NCBI RefSeq assembly: GCF_007830315.1 | Contig: NZ_VLKJ01000008.1 | Span: 1 to 64,000 of the forward strand | Origin: Novosphingobium taihuense | GTDB lineage: Bacteria; Pseudomonadota; Alphaproteobacteria; Sphingomonadales; Sphingomonadaceae | Reading direction: 5' to 3' | DNA length: 64,000 nucleotides | In this document: piece by piece, positions 29,141 through 39,006 of the stretch | How positions within the stretch are numbered: position 1 is the stretch's first letter | Layout: every line of letters starts with the position of its first letter | The notes under the pieces: generated by a model | Told to the model about the DNA's origin: nothing | Seen by the model: only the letters and a program-made list of their open reading frames with translations | Database searches by the model: none | Position numbers and translations under genes: made by a program

Positions 29141-29929
29141 TCAGAATTTGGGCGGGCGAAGTGCCTTCGCCCATCCGCTGAGCGTCAGAATCTCGAACCG
29201 TTCGGTCACCTTGCCATCGGCTTCTGCCCGCGCGGCGAAGGCTTCCCTGGCGCGAGCGAGGGCGGCCTTGCCCAGCGGCGCGCCTGGCCGGGCAAGGCAG
29301 TTGCCCAGCCCCTGAGCGCGTAGGTCACCGATCATCCCTTCCAGCGAGCGGAAGCGCACGTCGATGTGGTGGCTGTCGATAACCGGATCGGCAAAGCCTG
29401 CACGCTGGAGCAACTGCCCGCCTGCACGCACGTCGACCATCGGATGGACGCGCGGGGAAGGGCGCTCGCCATCGGCTTCCAGCATGATTGCCCGCAACGC
29501 TGGCAACGATCCCGCACCGATGTAACTGGCAATCATCAACCCGCCATCGGCCATTGCGCGCCGCAGATGCACCAGAGCGCCGGGCAGGTCGTTGACGGTG
29601 TCCAGCGTGCCTATGCTCGCGATGAAGTCGTATCCCCCATCGGGATAGGGTGCTTCCTCGTTCAGCGGCACGATCCCGAGCGCCGGATCGCGTTCGTCGA
29701 CGTGCACGCCACTGCCCCTCAGGCTCTGCGCAACTGTCTCGGTCCAATCGCCCACGACCAGAGCGCGACTCGGCTCGTGACGGAGGAAGGAAAGCCGGTC
29801 GAGCACGTCGTCGGCCATGTCCTCGATCAGGTAATGCGGCGCGTCGGGCTGCCTCTGGAGCCATGCCATCCGGCGGCGCAGGGCATTGCGCCGTTCCGGA
29901 GCGAAAATAACGGGAGGAGTGCTGGCCAT
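29141..29929 (-). CDS. SAM-dependent methyltransferase, BioC/NDUFAF5-like
   Basis: A 262-residue class I methyltransferase-fold protein. The N-terminus PPVIFAPERRNALRRRMAWL and the segment YLIEDMADDVLDRLSFLRHE resemble the NDUFAF5 group, which in Alphaproteobacteria is usually found next to comF. The SAM-site acidic and Gly residues are in ALVVGDWTET and FIASIGTLDTVNDLPGAL. NDUFAF5 itself hydroxylates an arginine of complex I, while BioC methylates malonyl-ACP; which applies here is unknown. The ATG at 29929 was chosen to fit family length. It is divergent from comF (62 bp). Confidence 0.85.
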   Translation of the reverse strand: MASTPPVIFAPERRNALRRRMAWLQRQPDAPHYLIEDMADDVLDRLSFLRHEPSRALVVGDWTETVAQSLRGSGVHVDERDPALGIVPLNEEAPYPDGGYDFIASIGTLDTVNDLPGALVHLRRAMADGGLMIASYIGAGSLPALRAIMLEADGERPSPRVHPMVDVRAGGQLLQRAGFADPVIDSHHIDVRFRSLEGMIGDLRAQGLGNCLARPGAPLGKAALARAREAFAARAEADGKVTERFEILTLSGWAKALRPPKF

Positions 29930-29991
29930 TTCCGGGCACTGCCCATGTCCGGGCGTCTTGCCAAGGGGGGCAATCGTGCGAGGATCACGGC

Positions 29992-30762
29992 GTGAAGCTT
30001 TCCGCTGCCCTGACGCCGATCGTGGACTTCGTCTTCCCACCGCGCTGCCCGCTCTGCGGCGGCCCCGTCGCATCGCATGGCGGCCTGTGTCTTGCCTGTT
30101 GGGATGGCCTTGCGGTGCCTTCGGGAACTTGCTGTTCGCTCTGCCAGCGTCCGTTGGGGGAGGGGCATGGCACCGAGGCAGAACTGGTTTGCGCCCCCTG
30201 CATGGCAGAATCACCGCGCCATGCCGGAATCGCTGCCGCCACGCTCTACAACGATCCCTCGCGCGCGCTTGTTCTCGCGCTCAAGCACGGTCGGCGCATC
30301 GGGCTCGTTCCGATGATGGCGCGGATGATCGCGCAGCGCCTGCCGCCGCTTGAGGGGAACTGGCTGGTGGTGCCCGTGCCGCTCCATCGCTGGCGGCTGA
30401 TGCGGCGCGGCTTCAACCAGTCAGCCTTGCTGGCTCGCGAAGTTGCGCGGCTCACCGGCAAACGTCTCATCGTAGACGGTCTCGTCCGCACGCAGCCCAC
30501 GCCGTCGCTTGGAGGCCTTAACCGCACGACGCGCGCCAGGGTCCTGCGAGGCGCGATTGCGCCGCATCCGGGGCGAGGCGCCTTGCTGAAGGGCTGCAAT
30601 GTCCTGCTGGTCGATGACGTCATGACCAGCGGCGCCACGACCGACGCGTGTATCATCGCCCTGCGCAAAGCGGGCGTGGCGCAGGTCCGGATCGCCTGCT
30701 TCGCTCGGGTTCTCGACGAAGCGCTCGATGCCTTGCGGGAACGAGTCGAAGTGCGACCCTGA
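29992..30762 (+). CDS. comF: ComF family phosphoribosyltransferase-like protein
   Basis: A 256-residue ComF/GntX-type protein. An N-terminal zinc-ribbon-like region has four cysteine pairs (CPLC, CLAC, CSLC, CAPC) and is followed by a type I PRTase domain with the PRPP loop VLLVDDVMTSGATT. ComF is needed for uptake of transforming DNA in competent bacteria, but homologues occur widely without known competence. The start codon is GTG at 29992 (MKLSAALTPIV); no stronger upstream start exists. A long perfect palindrome follows. Confidence 0.92.
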   Translation: MKLSAALTPIVDFVFPPRCPLCGGPVASHGGLCLACWDGLAVPSGTCCSLCQRPLGEGHGTEAELVCAPCMAESPRHAGIAAATLYNDPSRALVLALKHGRRIGLVPMMARMIAQRLPPLEGNWLVVPVPLHRWRLMRRGFNQSALLAREVARLTGKRLIVDGLVRTQPTPSLGGLNRTTRARVLRGAIAPHPGRGALLKGCNVLLVDDVMTSGATTDACIIALRKAGVAQVRIACFARVLDEALDALRERVEVRP

Positions 30763-30788
30763 GTTGCGTGGAAAGACCACGAACGAAA

Positions 30789-30814
30789 CGCCCGGGACCT
30801 GCAGGTCCCGGGCG
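30789..30814. terminator. 26-bp perfect palindrome after comF
   Basis: CGCCCGGGACCTG (30789-30801) is directly followed by its reverse complement (30802-30814), 26 bp after the comF stop. A GC-rich hairpin here probably ends or stabilises the comF transcript, though no T-run follows. Confidence 0.55.
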
Positions 30815-31169
30815 CCGTCGTGACGAATTTCTGCGGGCGTTCGCGTGTTTCGCGATAATGACGGCCCCCTGACCGTCCCGCCTTTTTCCCTCACCTTCCG
30901 GAAGGCGCTTCGCGCGGCCCCTTTGGGCCTGCAGCGAGGCAGCCGACCGACCCCTCATCGTGTGTCCCTGAACATTGGCGCGCGATGCACTGCCGCTTCT
31001 TGGAAGCTGGCCGTTCAGTTCGCGGCTCCCTCAAGCCGCTGACGCTTCATCACCCATTCATGCCCCCGACGGAAGTGGATTGTGCTGTCCGGGTGGATTT
31101 TGCGTGCCTGTGTGGTTATCCTGCAACAAATCCGCCATGTTCCGGCGGAGTGGAAAGGTTCGAACCATC
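30815..31169. other. Intergenic region before hisI, no gene seen
   Basis: About 355 bp without a convincing gene on either strand. Frames here are short, lack ribosome binding sites and show no family motif. It contains a small palindrome (CCTTCCGGAAGG at about 30894-30905) and, toward the right, the likely hisI promoter and leader. Confidence 0.5.
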
Positions 31170-31553
31170 TTGTCCAGTTCTGACGATACCGCACTGCGCG
31201 AGCAGGGTACTGAATTCATGCCGAAATTCGACTCGAACGGCCTGCTCACCGCGGTCGCGGTCGATCACGCCTCGGGTGCATTGCTGATGCTCGCGCACGT
31301 CAATCGTGAGGCGCTCGACAAGACGATGGAGACCGGATTCGCGCACTTCTATTCCCGCTCGCGCAAGGCGCTGTGGATGAAGGGCGAGAGTTCGGGCCAC
31401 GTGCTCCGCGTGATCGAGATGCGCGTCGATTGCGATCAGGATGCGCTCGAACTCCGCGTCGAAGCGGCCGGCCCTGCGTGCCACACCATGGCGACGTCAT
31501 GCTTCTACCGTCGTGTTGTTTCTGACGGAACACTGGAGCGCATCGTCGATTGA
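31170..31553 (+). CDS. hisI: Phosphoribosyl-AMP cyclohydrolase
   Basis: HisI opens the purine ring of PR-AMP in histidine synthesis. The domain is complete: [39 protein letters not shown], then [12 protein letters not shown] and the zinc-binding [10 protein letters not shown]. The start is uncertain. A TTG at 31170 after GGAAAGG gives 127 residues and includes [11 protein letters not shown], as in alphaproteobacterial homologues; an ATG at 31218 gives 111 residues. I prefer the TTG. The gene stands apart from other his genes, as is usual in this group, and leads a close cluster with a MerR regulator (31 bp) and an acyl-CoA dehydrogenase. Confidence 0.88.
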   Translation: MSSSDDTALREQGTEFMPKFDSNGLLTAVAVDHASGALLMLAHVNREALDKTMETGFAHFYSRSRKALWMKGESSGHVLRVIEMRVDCDQDALELRVEAAGPACHTMATSCFYRRVVSDGTLERIVD

Positions 31554-31584
31554 CGCTTACGTAAAGGTTAGTTAGCAAGGTGGC

Positions 31585-32052
31585 ATGTCACAGCATGCTG
31601 CCACAGCGACTCACGTTCCGATCGACCATACCGGTCATCTCGATCAGCCTGACGCGCTGAAGCGGGACCAGTTCACAATTTCCGATCTCTCGAACGAGTT
31701 CGGGGTGACGGCCCGCGCCTTGCGCTTCTATGAGGATGAGGGCTTGATCGCGCCCGAGCGCGTCGGGCTTTCCCGCATATATTCCAAGCGGGACCGCGCA
31801 CGTCTCGCCTGGATCATGCGCGCCAAGAACGTCGGCTTCAGCCTCGCCGAAATTCGCGACATGATCGACCTCTACGATATGGGCGACGGCCGCGCGGAGC
31901 AGCGCCGCGTCACCATCGCCAAGTGCCGTGAGCGGATCGAGAACCTGCGCCGCCAACAGGCAGACATTGCTGCGACGATCGACGAACTGACCAGCTTCGT
32001 CGATCTCGTCATCGCCAAGGAGCGGTCGGAAGGCCGCGATCCAACCGTCTGA
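31585..32052 (+). CDS. MerR-family regulator, LiuR-like
   Basis: A 155-residue MerR regulator with winged HTH ISDLSNEFGVTARALRFYED, the segment YSKRDRARLAWIMRAKNVGF, and a long C-terminal helix (RRVTIAKCRERIENLRRQQA). It lacks the C-terminal cysteines of metal sensors. The HTH and position before an acyl-CoA dehydrogenase resemble LiuR-type regulators of branched-chain or fatty acid breakdown. It probably regulates the gene 30 bp downstream. A 30-residue N-terminal extension is polar. Confidence 0.88.
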   Translation: MSQHAATATHVPIDHTGHLDQPDALKRDQFTISDLSNEFGVTARALRFYEDEGLIAPERVGLSRIYSKRDRARLAWIMRAKNVGFSLAEIRDMIDLYDMGDGRAEQRRVTIAKCRERIENLRRQQADIAATIDELTSFVDLVIAKERSEGRDPTV

Positions 32053-32082
32053 AGGCCGGACGCCTGAAAGGGACAGGACACA

Positions 32083-33885
32083 ATGCCGATCTACAATGCG
32101 CCCACCCGCGACACCCGCTTCGTCGTCAACGAACTGATCCGCCTCGAAAGCTACGGCAATCTGCCCGGCTTCGAGAGCGCCACGCCCGACATGACCGACG
32201 CGATCATCGAGGAAGCCGGACGCTTCGTTTCCGAAGTGATCGCTCCGCTCAACCTGTCGGGCGACAAGGAAGGCTGCACGCGCCATCCCGATGGCAGCGT
32301 GACCACGCCAACCGGCTTCAAGGACGCCTATCGGCAGTATGTCGAAGGCGGCTGGGGCACGCTTTCGGCGCCGGAAGAGTTCGGCGGACAGGGCCTGCCG
32401 CACGTGATGGGCTTCATCATGGAGAAGTACCTCGCCACCGCCAACCAAGCCTTCGCGATGTATCCGGGCCTTGCCAACGGCGCGATCTCGGCAATCCGGG
32501 CCAAGGGTTCGCCCGAGCAGCAGACGATGTATCTGCCCAAGATGGTCAGCGGCGAATGGCTCGGCACGATGAACCTGACCGAGCCGCATTGTGGCACCGA
32601 CCTCGGCATGATCCGCACCCGCGCCGAGCCGCAGGCCGATGGCTCCTATGCGATCACCGGGACCAAGATCTTCATCTCGGCAGGCGATCATGACCTGACC
32701 GAGAATATCATCCATCTCGTACTCGCCAAGACGCCGGGAGCACCTGAATCGAGCAAGGGCATCTCTCTGTTCATCGTGCCCAAGTTCATCGTCAATGCCG
32801 ATGGTTCGCTGGGCGAGAAGAACGGCGTTTCGGTCGGTTCGATCGAAGAGAAGATGGGCATCCACGGCAACGCGACGTGCGTGATGAACTACGATGGCGC
32901 CAAGGGCTGGCTCGTCGGCGAGGAGAACAAGGGTCTTGCCGCAATGTTCATCATGATGAATGCGGCACGCCTCGGCGTCGGCATGCAGGGCCTTGCGCAG
33001 GCCGAAGTGGCTTACCAGAACGGCCTGGCCTACGCGATCGATCGCCGTCAGGGCCGTGCGCTTACCGGGCCTGCCGATCCGCAGGCGAAGGCCGATCCGA
33101 TCATCGTGCACCCCGACGTGCGCCGCATGCTCATGGACGCCAAGACATTCATCGAAGGCATGCGTGCCCTGTGCCTGTGGGGCGCGCTGCAGGTCGATCT
33201 TTCGCACAAGGCGGCCACGGCAGAAGAGCGCGAGATGGCGGACGATCTGATCAGCCTGCTCACGCCGGTGATCAAGGGCTATGGCACCGACATGGGTTAC
33301 AAGGTCGCCACCGACATGCAGCAGATCTGGGGCGGCCACGGCTACATTGCCGAGAACGGCATGGAGCAGTTCGTCCGCGATGCCCGCATCGCAATGATCT
33401 ACGAAGGCACCAATGGCGTGCAGGCGATGGACCTTGCCGGACGCAAGCTTGCGCTGAACGGCGGGCGCGCGGTGCAGGCACTGTTCGCGCTGATCGACGC
33501 CGAGTGTGCCGAGGCAACGTCTGACGAGACCGTCAAGCTCGTTGCAGAGCGCCTTGGCAAGACGGCTGGCGAGATGAAGGCCGCGACGATGTGGTTCATG
33601 CAGAACGCCATGGCCAATCCCAACAACCTCGGCGCGGGCGCTTATGCCTACATGACGCTGACCGGGATCGTATCACTCGGCCTGATGTGGCTGCGCATGG
33701 CCAAGGTGGCCGCTGCCGCCATCGCCGACGGTGCCGAAGACAAGGCGTTCTATGAAGCCAAGCTGGCCTGCGCCCGCCATTGGGCGACCCGCTACACCAC
33801 CGAAGCCGGTGCCCTGCGCCGTCAGGTCGAGGCTGGCTGCGAGACGATCATGGCACTGACGCCGGAGCAGTTGGCCATCGCTTGA
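32083..33885 (+). CDS. Long-form acyl-CoA dehydrogenase (DmdC/FadE-like)
   Basis: A 600-residue FAD enzyme that oxidises acyl-CoA to 2-enoyl-CoA. It contains the FAD/substrate block GTMNLTEPHCGTDLGMIRTR, the helical domain with QIWGGHGYIAENGMEQFVRDARIAMIYEGTNG in several parts (the Glu of YEGTNG is the catalytic base position), and the extra C-terminal helical domain of the long forms such as DmdC. Chain-length preference cannot be told. DmdC acts on methylmercaptopropionyl-CoA, but most homologues serve general beta-oxidation. It is regulated presumably by the MerR gene just upstream. Confidence 0.93.
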   Translation: MPIYNAPTRDTRFVVNELIRLESYGNLPGFESATPDMTDAIIEEAGRFVSEVIAPLNLSGDKEGCTRHPDGSVTTPTGFKDAYRQYVEGGWGTLSAPEEFGGQGLPHVMGFIMEKYLATANQAFAMYPGLANGAISAIRAKGSPEQQTMYLPKMVSGEWLGTMNLTEPHCGTDLGMIRTRAEPQADGSYAITGTKIFISAGDHDLTENIIHLVLAKTPGAPESSKGISLFIVPKFIVNADGSLGEKNGVSVGSIEEKMGIHGNATCVMNYDGAKGWLVGEENKGLAAMFIMMNAARLGVGMQGLAQAEVAYQNGLAYAIDRRQGRALTGPADPQAKADPIIVHPDVRRMLMDAKTFIEGMRALCLWGALQVDLSHKAATAEEREMADDLISLLTPVIKGYGTDMGYKVATDMQQIWGGHGYIAENGMEQFVRDARIAMIYEGTNGVQAMDLAGRKLALNGGRAVQALFALIDAECAEATSDETVKLVAERLGKTAGEMKAATMWFMQNAMANPNNLGAGAYAYMTLTGIVSLGLMWLRMAKVAAAAIADGAEDKAFYEAKLACARHWATRYTTEAGALRRQVEAGCETIMALTPEQLAIA

Positions 33886-33889
33886 TCGG

Positions 33890-34168
33890 TCAGGCCAGAA
33901 CCCAGCCGAGAAGGAATAGCAGACTTCCGAGCAAGGCGGTGATGCACAGGATGAGGACGAGCCCAAAGCCGTCCATAAGCCCGCCATCACCGCCAAGGGC
34001 TGCGTAGCCTGCGATTGTCAGGATGCACCAGCCCAGCCATGACATGAGCATCAGCGGTGCCTTGAGCCATACGTTGCTGAAGCCTCGCCAGTGCCACAAG
34101 GCGTAGGCAGACCCGAAGACGACCAGACCCTGCACGCTCGCAATCAGGATGAGCACGACAAAGCTCAA
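33890..34168 (-). CDS. Small membrane protein of unknown function
   Basis: A 92-residue protein with three hydrophobic helices (VLILIASVQGLVVFGSAYAL, APLMLMSWLGWCILTIAGYA and VLILCITALLGSLLFLLGWV). No family is recognised. Its start overlaps the stop of the dienelactone hydrolase gene by four bases, so it is the last gene of the cysK operon. It converges with the acyl-CoA dehydrogenase gene, four bp apart. Confidence 0.72.
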   Translation of the reverse strand: MSFVVLILIASVQGLVVFGSAYALWHWRGFSNVWLKAPLMLMSWLGWCILTIAGYAALGGDGGLMDGFGLVLILCITALLGSLLFLLGWVLA

Positions 34169-34872
34169 GCAGCGAGCACTTCGTCCAGCAGTTCCATCAG
34201 TGCGGCCCAGCTTTGCCGGTCGGCACTGGCGTCATAACCGATTGCTGCCATGCCGCGTTCGTCGCTACCCGGGTCGGTGAAGCCGTGGCGGACGCCGCTG
34301 TAGCTGTGAAAGTGCCAGTTGGCGCCGGCCGCGTCCATTTCCTCCCAGAAGGCCAAGACTTGGGAGCGCGGGACCATCGGGTCGGCGTCGCCGTGGCAGA
34401 CGAGGATGCGCGCCTTGATCGCGCCGGGAGATGCCGGTGCTTGCGTATCGAGCAGACCGTGGAAACTGGCTGCGAGCACGAGGTCTGCTCCATCGCGCGC
34501 CAGTTCCAGCGCGGCTTGGCCGCCCATGCAGTAGCCGACAGCGGCAACCGGCAAGGCTTGCGCCTCCGGCAGTCCGGTCAGTGCGGCAAGCCCTGCGCGA
34601 AGGCGCTGGCGGTAGCCTTCGGCGCATGACCGCAACGGGCCTGCCAGTTCGCGCGCATGATCGAAATCGCGGACCTGCACGCCGTAGAAATCCGCGATCA
34701 TGGCGAGATAACCCGCCTGCGCCAGCATGTGGGCGCGGCGGATCATCGGCGTGTTGCAGTTGGCGATGGTCGGCAGGACGAGGACCGCGGCGCGCGGCCG
34801 TCCTTCCGGCTTCATGAGAAAGCCGGTGAGGGGAACATCGCCGTCGGAGTAATCGACCTGCTCGACCGCCAT
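34165..34872 (-). CDS. Dienelactone hydrolase family protein
   Basis: A 235-residue alpha/beta hydrolase of the dienelactone hydrolase family. The catalytic triad can be placed: Cys in VGYCMGGQAAL, Asp in CHGDADPMVP and His in GVRHGFTDPG. The Cys nucleophile is typical of DLH. The family hydrolyses lactones in aromatic degradation but many members are general esterases. It lies five bp downstream of cysK and overlaps the small membrane protein gene. Confidence 0.92.
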   Translation of the reverse strand: MAVEQVDYSDGDVPLTGFLMKPEGRPRAAVLVLPTIANCNTPMIRRAHMLAQAGYLAMIADFYGVQVRDFDHARELAGPLRSCAEGYRQRLRAGLAALTGLPEAQALPVAAVGYCMGGQAALELARDGADLVLAASFHGLLDTQAPASPGAIKARILVCHGDADPMVPRSQVLAFWEEMDAAGANWHFHSYSGVRHGFTDPGSDERGMAAIGYDASADRQSWAALMELLDEVLAA

Positions 34873-34877
34873 CGGCC

Positions 34878-35795
34878 TTACTCCGGCAGAAAGTCCGGAA
34901 CCGACAGGTATCGTTCGCCAGTATCGTAGTTGAAACCGAGGACCCGGGTGCCGGCAGGCAGGCTTTCAAGCTTCTGGGCAATCGCCGCAAGCGTGGCGCC
35001 CGACGAGATACCGACGAGGATACCCTCCTTTGATGCGCATTGCCGGGCCATTTCCTTGGCGTCTGCCGGATCGACCGTGATGGCGCCATCGATGGATTTG
35101 GTGTGAAGGTTGCCCGGAATGAAGCCCGCGCCGATACCCTGGATCGGGTGCGGGGCAGGCTGACCGCCCGAGATCACCGGCGACAGCGTCGGCTCTACCG
35201 CATAGGCCTTCATTGAGGGCCAATGCTTCTTCAGTTCTTCGGCGCAGCCCGTCAGGTGACCGCCGGTGCCGACACCGGTGATCAGCACATCGATTGGCTC
35301 GCTGGCGAAGTCCTTGAGGATTTCCTGCGCGGTGGTGCGGACGTGAACGGCAACGTTTGCCGGATTGTCGAACTGCTGGGGCATCCAAGCGCCTTCGGTG
35401 TTCTCGACAAGTTCCTTGGCCCGTTCGATCGCGCCCTTCATGCCCTTTTCGCGCGGGGTTAGGTCGAAGGTGGCGCCATAGGCAAGCATCAGGCGACGCC
35501 GTTCGAGCGACATCGACTCTGGCATGACAAGCACGAGCTTGTAGCCCTTGACCGCCGCCGCCATGGCAAGGCCGATGCCGGTGTTACCCGAAGTCGGCTC
35601 GATGATGGTGCCGCCGGGCTTGAGGCTGCCATCAGCCTCTGCAGCCTCGATCATGGCGAGGCCGATCCTGTCCTTGATCGAGCCGCCGGGATTGGCGCGC
35701 TCGTTCTTCACCCATACCTCGTGGTCGGGAAACAGGCGGGACAGGCGAACATGCGGGGTGTTGCCGATAGTGGCGAGGATGGAATCCGCTTTCAT
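34878..35795 (-). CDS. cysK: Cysteine synthase A (O-acetylserine sulfhydrylase)
   Basis: CysK makes cysteine from O-acetylserine and sulfide with PLP. The 305-residue protein has the PLP lysine in [12 protein letters not shown], the [11 protein letters not shown] loop and the phosphate-binding [10 protein letters not shown]. Length and motifs match CysK and not cystathionine beta-synthase. The start [19 protein letters not shown] was chosen to fit the family, with GGAGCAAG just upstream. It is the first gene of a three-gene operon. Confidence 0.96.
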   Translation of the reverse strand: MKADSILATIGNTPHVRLSRLFPDHEVWVKNERANPGGSIKDRIGLAMIEAAEADGSLKPGGTIIEPTSGNTGIGLAMAAAVKGYKLVLVMPESMSLERRRLMLAYGATFDLTPREKGMKGAIERAKELVENTEGAWMPQQFDNPANVAVHVRTTAQEILKDFASEPIDVLITGVGTGGHLTGCAEELKKHWPSMKAYAVEPTLSPVISGGQPAPHPIQGIGAGFIPGNLHTKSIDGAITVDPADAKEMARQCASKEGILVGISSGATLAAIAQKLESLPAGTRVLGFNYDTGERYLSVPDFLPE

Positions 35796-35838
35796 GTCGC
35801 TTGCTCCTTGGAGTGAAGGGGGGAGTCCGGTACCTTGT

Positions 35839-37155
35839 CTAGGACGATCTGTACCGCGCTGCAAAGGTTCGTGCGTTCTTCAATTCGGGGAACAGGAAGA
35901 ACCATGCGCCCGTAACGACTATGGCCGAAATACCGCCGAACAGTACGGCTCCCACCGCGCCAATCAGTGCTGCAGCCACGCCGGACTGCATTTCGCCCAG
36001 TTCGTTGGACGCCGAGATGGCGAGGCCGGAGATCGAGGAGACCCGTCCGCGCACGTCATCCGGCGTGTGCAACTGGACCAGCGTGTTGCGGATGAACACG
36101 GAAACCATGTCGCCAGCGCCGACGCCCATGAGCATGAGCAAGGACAGGTAATAGTTGGTCGAAAGTCCGAAGCCGATGGTGAAGAGACCATAGACGACTA
36201 CGCCCAGCAGCATCTTGTTGCCGACATTGTGCGTGATGGGGCGCTTTGCCAGAACAAGGCCGACGAGGACGGCGCCAAGGCTCGGCATCGCGCGCAGCAG
36301 CCCCAGCCCGTCCGCGCCTACAGGCTTGCCATCGAGAAACAGGATATCGCGCGCAAACACCGGCAGCAGCGCAGTCGCTCCGCCGAGAAGAACGGCGAAC
36401 AGGTCGAGTGTCACGCAGCCCAGCAGGAAGCGGTCATTCCAGACGAAGCTCAGGCCCTCGCGGATCTGGCGGACAGGATGCGCATCGCGGTTGCCTTCAG
36501 GCGGCGGCAGTCGGCGGATACCGAAGATGCACAGGGCCGACAGAGCCAGAAGCACCGTCGCCGTCCAATACGGCAGGGATGCGTGACCAGCGAACAGCAG
36601 GCCAGCCAGTGCGGGCCCAACGACAGATCCGGTCTGCCATGCCATGGAATTGATCGCGACGGCCTTTGGCATCAGTTCGGCGGGCACGACGTTGGGCGCA
36701 ATCGATGAAAGCGCCGGACCGATGAAAACGCGGGCCGTACCGTGCAAGGCACCCAGGCCGAACAGCAGTGGCAGCGTCAGCAGATCAAGATAGGTGCAGC
36801 TTGCCAGAGTCAGCGCGATCGTCAGGTCAATACAGGTCGAAAGACCCGCTACGTTGCGCCGGTCGAACCGATCGGCGACCACGCCTGCCACGGGCGTCAG
36901 CACGAAAAGCGGGAGGAACTGCGCCAGCCCCAGCAAGCCCAATTGGAACGCGGCAGTTGCAATCGACATGCCATACTGGCCGCGCGCGACATCGTAGAGT
37001 TGGTATCCGAGGATTACCACCATGCCGGACGTAGCGAGAACCGAGAAGAAGCGCGCGATCCAGAAGCGCCGGTAGTCGGGAATGGCGAGAGGCGATGTCG
37101 GCGCTATGGCTGTGCCGGTGTCGGATGATGATGAAGCAGTCACGCGGCGTGCCAT
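35839..37155 (-). CDS. MFS transporter, EntS-like
   Basis: A 438-residue major facilitator protein with 12 predicted helices. After a polar Ser/Thr-rich N-terminus it reads [18 protein letters not shown]; the conserved loop motif between helices 2 and 3 is [12 protein letters not shown], and the loop after helix 8 has [11 protein letters not shown]. It belongs to the EntS/DHA3 group, whose members export siderophores or drugs. The substrate is unknown. The start [11 protein letters not shown] was preferred over a Met nine codons upstream. Confidence 0.9.
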   Translation of the reverse strand: MARRVTASSSSDTGTAIAPTSPLAIPDYRRFWIARFFSVLATSGMVVILGYQLYDVARGQYGMSIATAAFQLGLLGLAQFLPLFVLTPVAGVVADRFDRRNVAGLSTCIDLTIALTLASCTYLDLLTLPLLFGLGALHGTARVFIGPALSSIAPNVVPAELMPKAVAINSMAWQTGSVVGPALAGLLFAGHASLPYWTATVLLALSALCIFGIRRLPPPEGNRDAHPVRQIREGLSFVWNDRFLLGCVTLDLFAVLLGGATALLPVFARDILFLDGKPVGADGLGLLRAMPSLGAVLVGLVLAKRPITHNVGNKMLLGVVVYGLFTIGFGLSTNYYLSLLMLMGVGAGDMVSVFIRNTLVQLHTPDDVRGRVSSISGLAISASNELGEMQSGVAAALIGAVGAVLFGGISAIVVTGAWFFLFPELKNARTFAARYRSS

Positions 37156-37228
37156 GCCAGCACGCCTTCGAATTGCCAACAAAGCAAAATTTGGGTTCCG
37201 CCCTGCGGTGAACTTTCAGTTCTGCAGG

Positions 37229-37567
37229 TCAGCTCTGGCCGCGAGAGCGCGGTCCTGGTTGCAGCGAACGGATCATCTTGGTGAAATCGTCGAGACGCAC
37301 GATGCGCTCGAACTGGAAACCGGCACGGTCACCATCGGTCCACACGAGGAACGCCTCGATTCGCCCGATTACCGGCAGGCGGACCGTGACCCGTTCTCCC
37401 CGCCCAAGATCGCTGACGCCACTGGCCATGAAGCCGGTGGTGGAGATATTGGCGAACTGTAGCAAAATATCGCCAAGCGCCCGATGCTCGCCGATCACCG
37501 GCAGGTTTACCGGGTGACGGTTGGATCGACGCAGATCGGTGACTGAAAGCTGGGCTCCGCCGCGCAT
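37229..37567 (-). CDS. PilZ domain protein
   Basis: A 112-residue single-domain PilZ protein. It has the c-di-GMP-binding pattern: basic RRSNRHPVNLPV (R-x3-R) near residue 13 and NISTTGFMASG ((D/N)xSxxG) near residue 40. Both parts are present, so ligand binding is plausible. The partner output is unknown. It stands alone between the MFS gene and tyrS, all on the minus strand. Confidence 0.9.
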   Translation of the reverse strand: MRGGAQLSVTDLRRSNRHPVNLPVIGEHRALGDILLQFANISTTGFMASGVSDLGRGERVTVRLPVIGRIEAFLVWTDGDRAGFQFERIVRLDDFTKMIRSLQPGPRSRGQS

Positions 37568-37708
37568 CGTTCCTCCTGGCGCATGAGTGACTGTGCCGAA
37601 GGATATAGCTTCAAATTGGCGAATAATTCGTAAAGCCCCGGCAGATCCTTGCCGGAACCGGCAGGCTATTGCCGTTAGGAATCAGGCAACCGAAGACGCC
37701 GCTTCGTA

Positions 37709-38938
37709 TCAGACGCGGCGCAGGATACCGTGCTTCTTCTTACCCGAGGAAACGCGAATTTCCTCAGATAACAATGGGATACGATACCCTTCATCCGTGA
37801 CCGAGACCCCGTCGACGCGTGCACCGCCGCCGGTGACAAGGCGCTTGGCCTCGCCCCTGCTGGCAGCAAAGCCAAGGCCGACCAGAACGTCGATGATGCC
37901 GATGCTATCTTCGGTTATTTCCAGAACGGGGAGGTCCTGCCCGAGTCCGCCGCCGGCAAAGGTCGCGGCAGCAGTCGCTTCGGCAGCCTTGGCCGCATCC
38001 TCGCCACGCACCAGACGCGTGACCTCGTTGGCCAACACGACCTTCGCCGCATTGATCTCGCTACCCTCGAGCGATTCGAGTCGCATGATTTCGTCGAGCG
38101 GCAGGTCGGTGAACAGGCGCAGGAACTTGCCCACGTCGCGATCATCCGTGTTGCGCCAGAACTGCCAGAAGTCCCAGGCGGGCAGAGCGTCTTCGTTGAG
38201 CCAGACGGCACCGGCGGCGGTCTTGCCCATCTTCTTGCCGTCGGCCGTGGTGAGCAGCGGCGTCGTCAGGCCGAACACCTCCTTGCCGTCCTTGCGGCGG
38301 GTCAGTTCGATGCCGTTGACGATGTTGCCCCACTGGTCCGACCCGCCCATCTGCAGGCGCACGCCCATGTCCTTGTTGAGGTGACGGAAATCGTACCCCT
38401 GAAGGATCATGTAGTTGAACTCGAGGAAGGTCATCGGCTGTTCGCGCTCGAGTCGGAGCTTGACCGAATCGAACGTCAGCATGCGGTTGACGGTGAAGTG
38501 CGTGCCGACTTCCTGCAGCAGTTCGATGTAGCCGAGCTTGCCCAGCCAGTCGTGGTTGTTGACCATGACAGCATCAGTCGGGCCGTCGCCGAACTTGAGC
38601 AGCTTGGAGAAGACCGTGAAGATCGAGGCGATGTTGTCTTCGATCGTTTGGTCCGACAGCATCTTGCGGCTTTCGTCGCGCCCGGTCGGGTCACCGATCC
38701 GCGTCGTGCCTCCGCCCATCAGGACGACGGGCTTGTGTCCGGCCTGCTGCAGACGGCGCAGCATCATGATCTGCACAAGGCTGCCGACATGGAGCGACGG
38801 TGCAGTTGCGTCGAAACCGATATAGCCCGGCACCACGCCCTCGCTGGCCAGCTTGTCGAGCCCTTCGGCATCGGTCAGCTGGTGGATGTAACCGCGCTCG
38901 TCGAGCAGGCGAAGAAGTGAGGAGCTGTACTGCGTCAT
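37709..38938 (-). CDS. tyrS: Tyrosyl-tRNA synthetase
   Basis: TyrS charges tRNA-Tyr. The 409-residue class I synthetase has the HIGH-equivalent HVGS in [16 protein letters not shown], the KMSKS-equivalent KMGKT in [13 protein letters not shown], and a C-terminal S4-like RNA-binding domain (about 345-409: [20 protein letters not shown]). Length and motifs fit the bacterial TyrS type of Alphaproteobacteria. Confidence 0.98.
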   Translation of the reverse strand: MTQYSSSLLRLLDERGYIHQLTDAEGLDKLASEGVVPGYIGFDATAPSLHVGSLVQIMMLRRLQQAGHKPVVLMGGGTTRIGDPTGRDESRKMLSDQTIEDNIASIFTVFSKLLKFGDGPTDAVMVNNHDWLGKLGYIELLQEVGTHFTVNRMLTFDSVKLRLEREQPMTFLEFNYMILQGYDFRHLNKDMGVRLQMGGSDQWGNIVNGIELTRRKDGKEVFGLTTPLLTTADGKKMGKTAAGAVWLNEDALPAWDFWQFWRNTDDRDVGKFLRLFTDLPLDEIMRLESLEGSEINAAKVVLANEVTRLVRGEDAAKAAEATAAATFAGGGLGQDLPVLEITEDSIGIIDVLVGLGFAASRGEAKRLVTGGGARVDGVSVTDEGYRIPLLSEEIRVSSGKKKHGILRRV

Positions 38939-39006
38939 GATCGCGCGCGCCTAGCACGATGACGAGGGCAAACAAAGGCCTCGCCTTGGGCGAAATGGCC
39001 GGCCTG

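Noticed and set aside
31588..33339. 583-codon open frame on the minus strand
   Set aside because: It is antisense to the MerR and acyl-CoA dehydrogenase genes and has no ribosome binding site or family resemblance.
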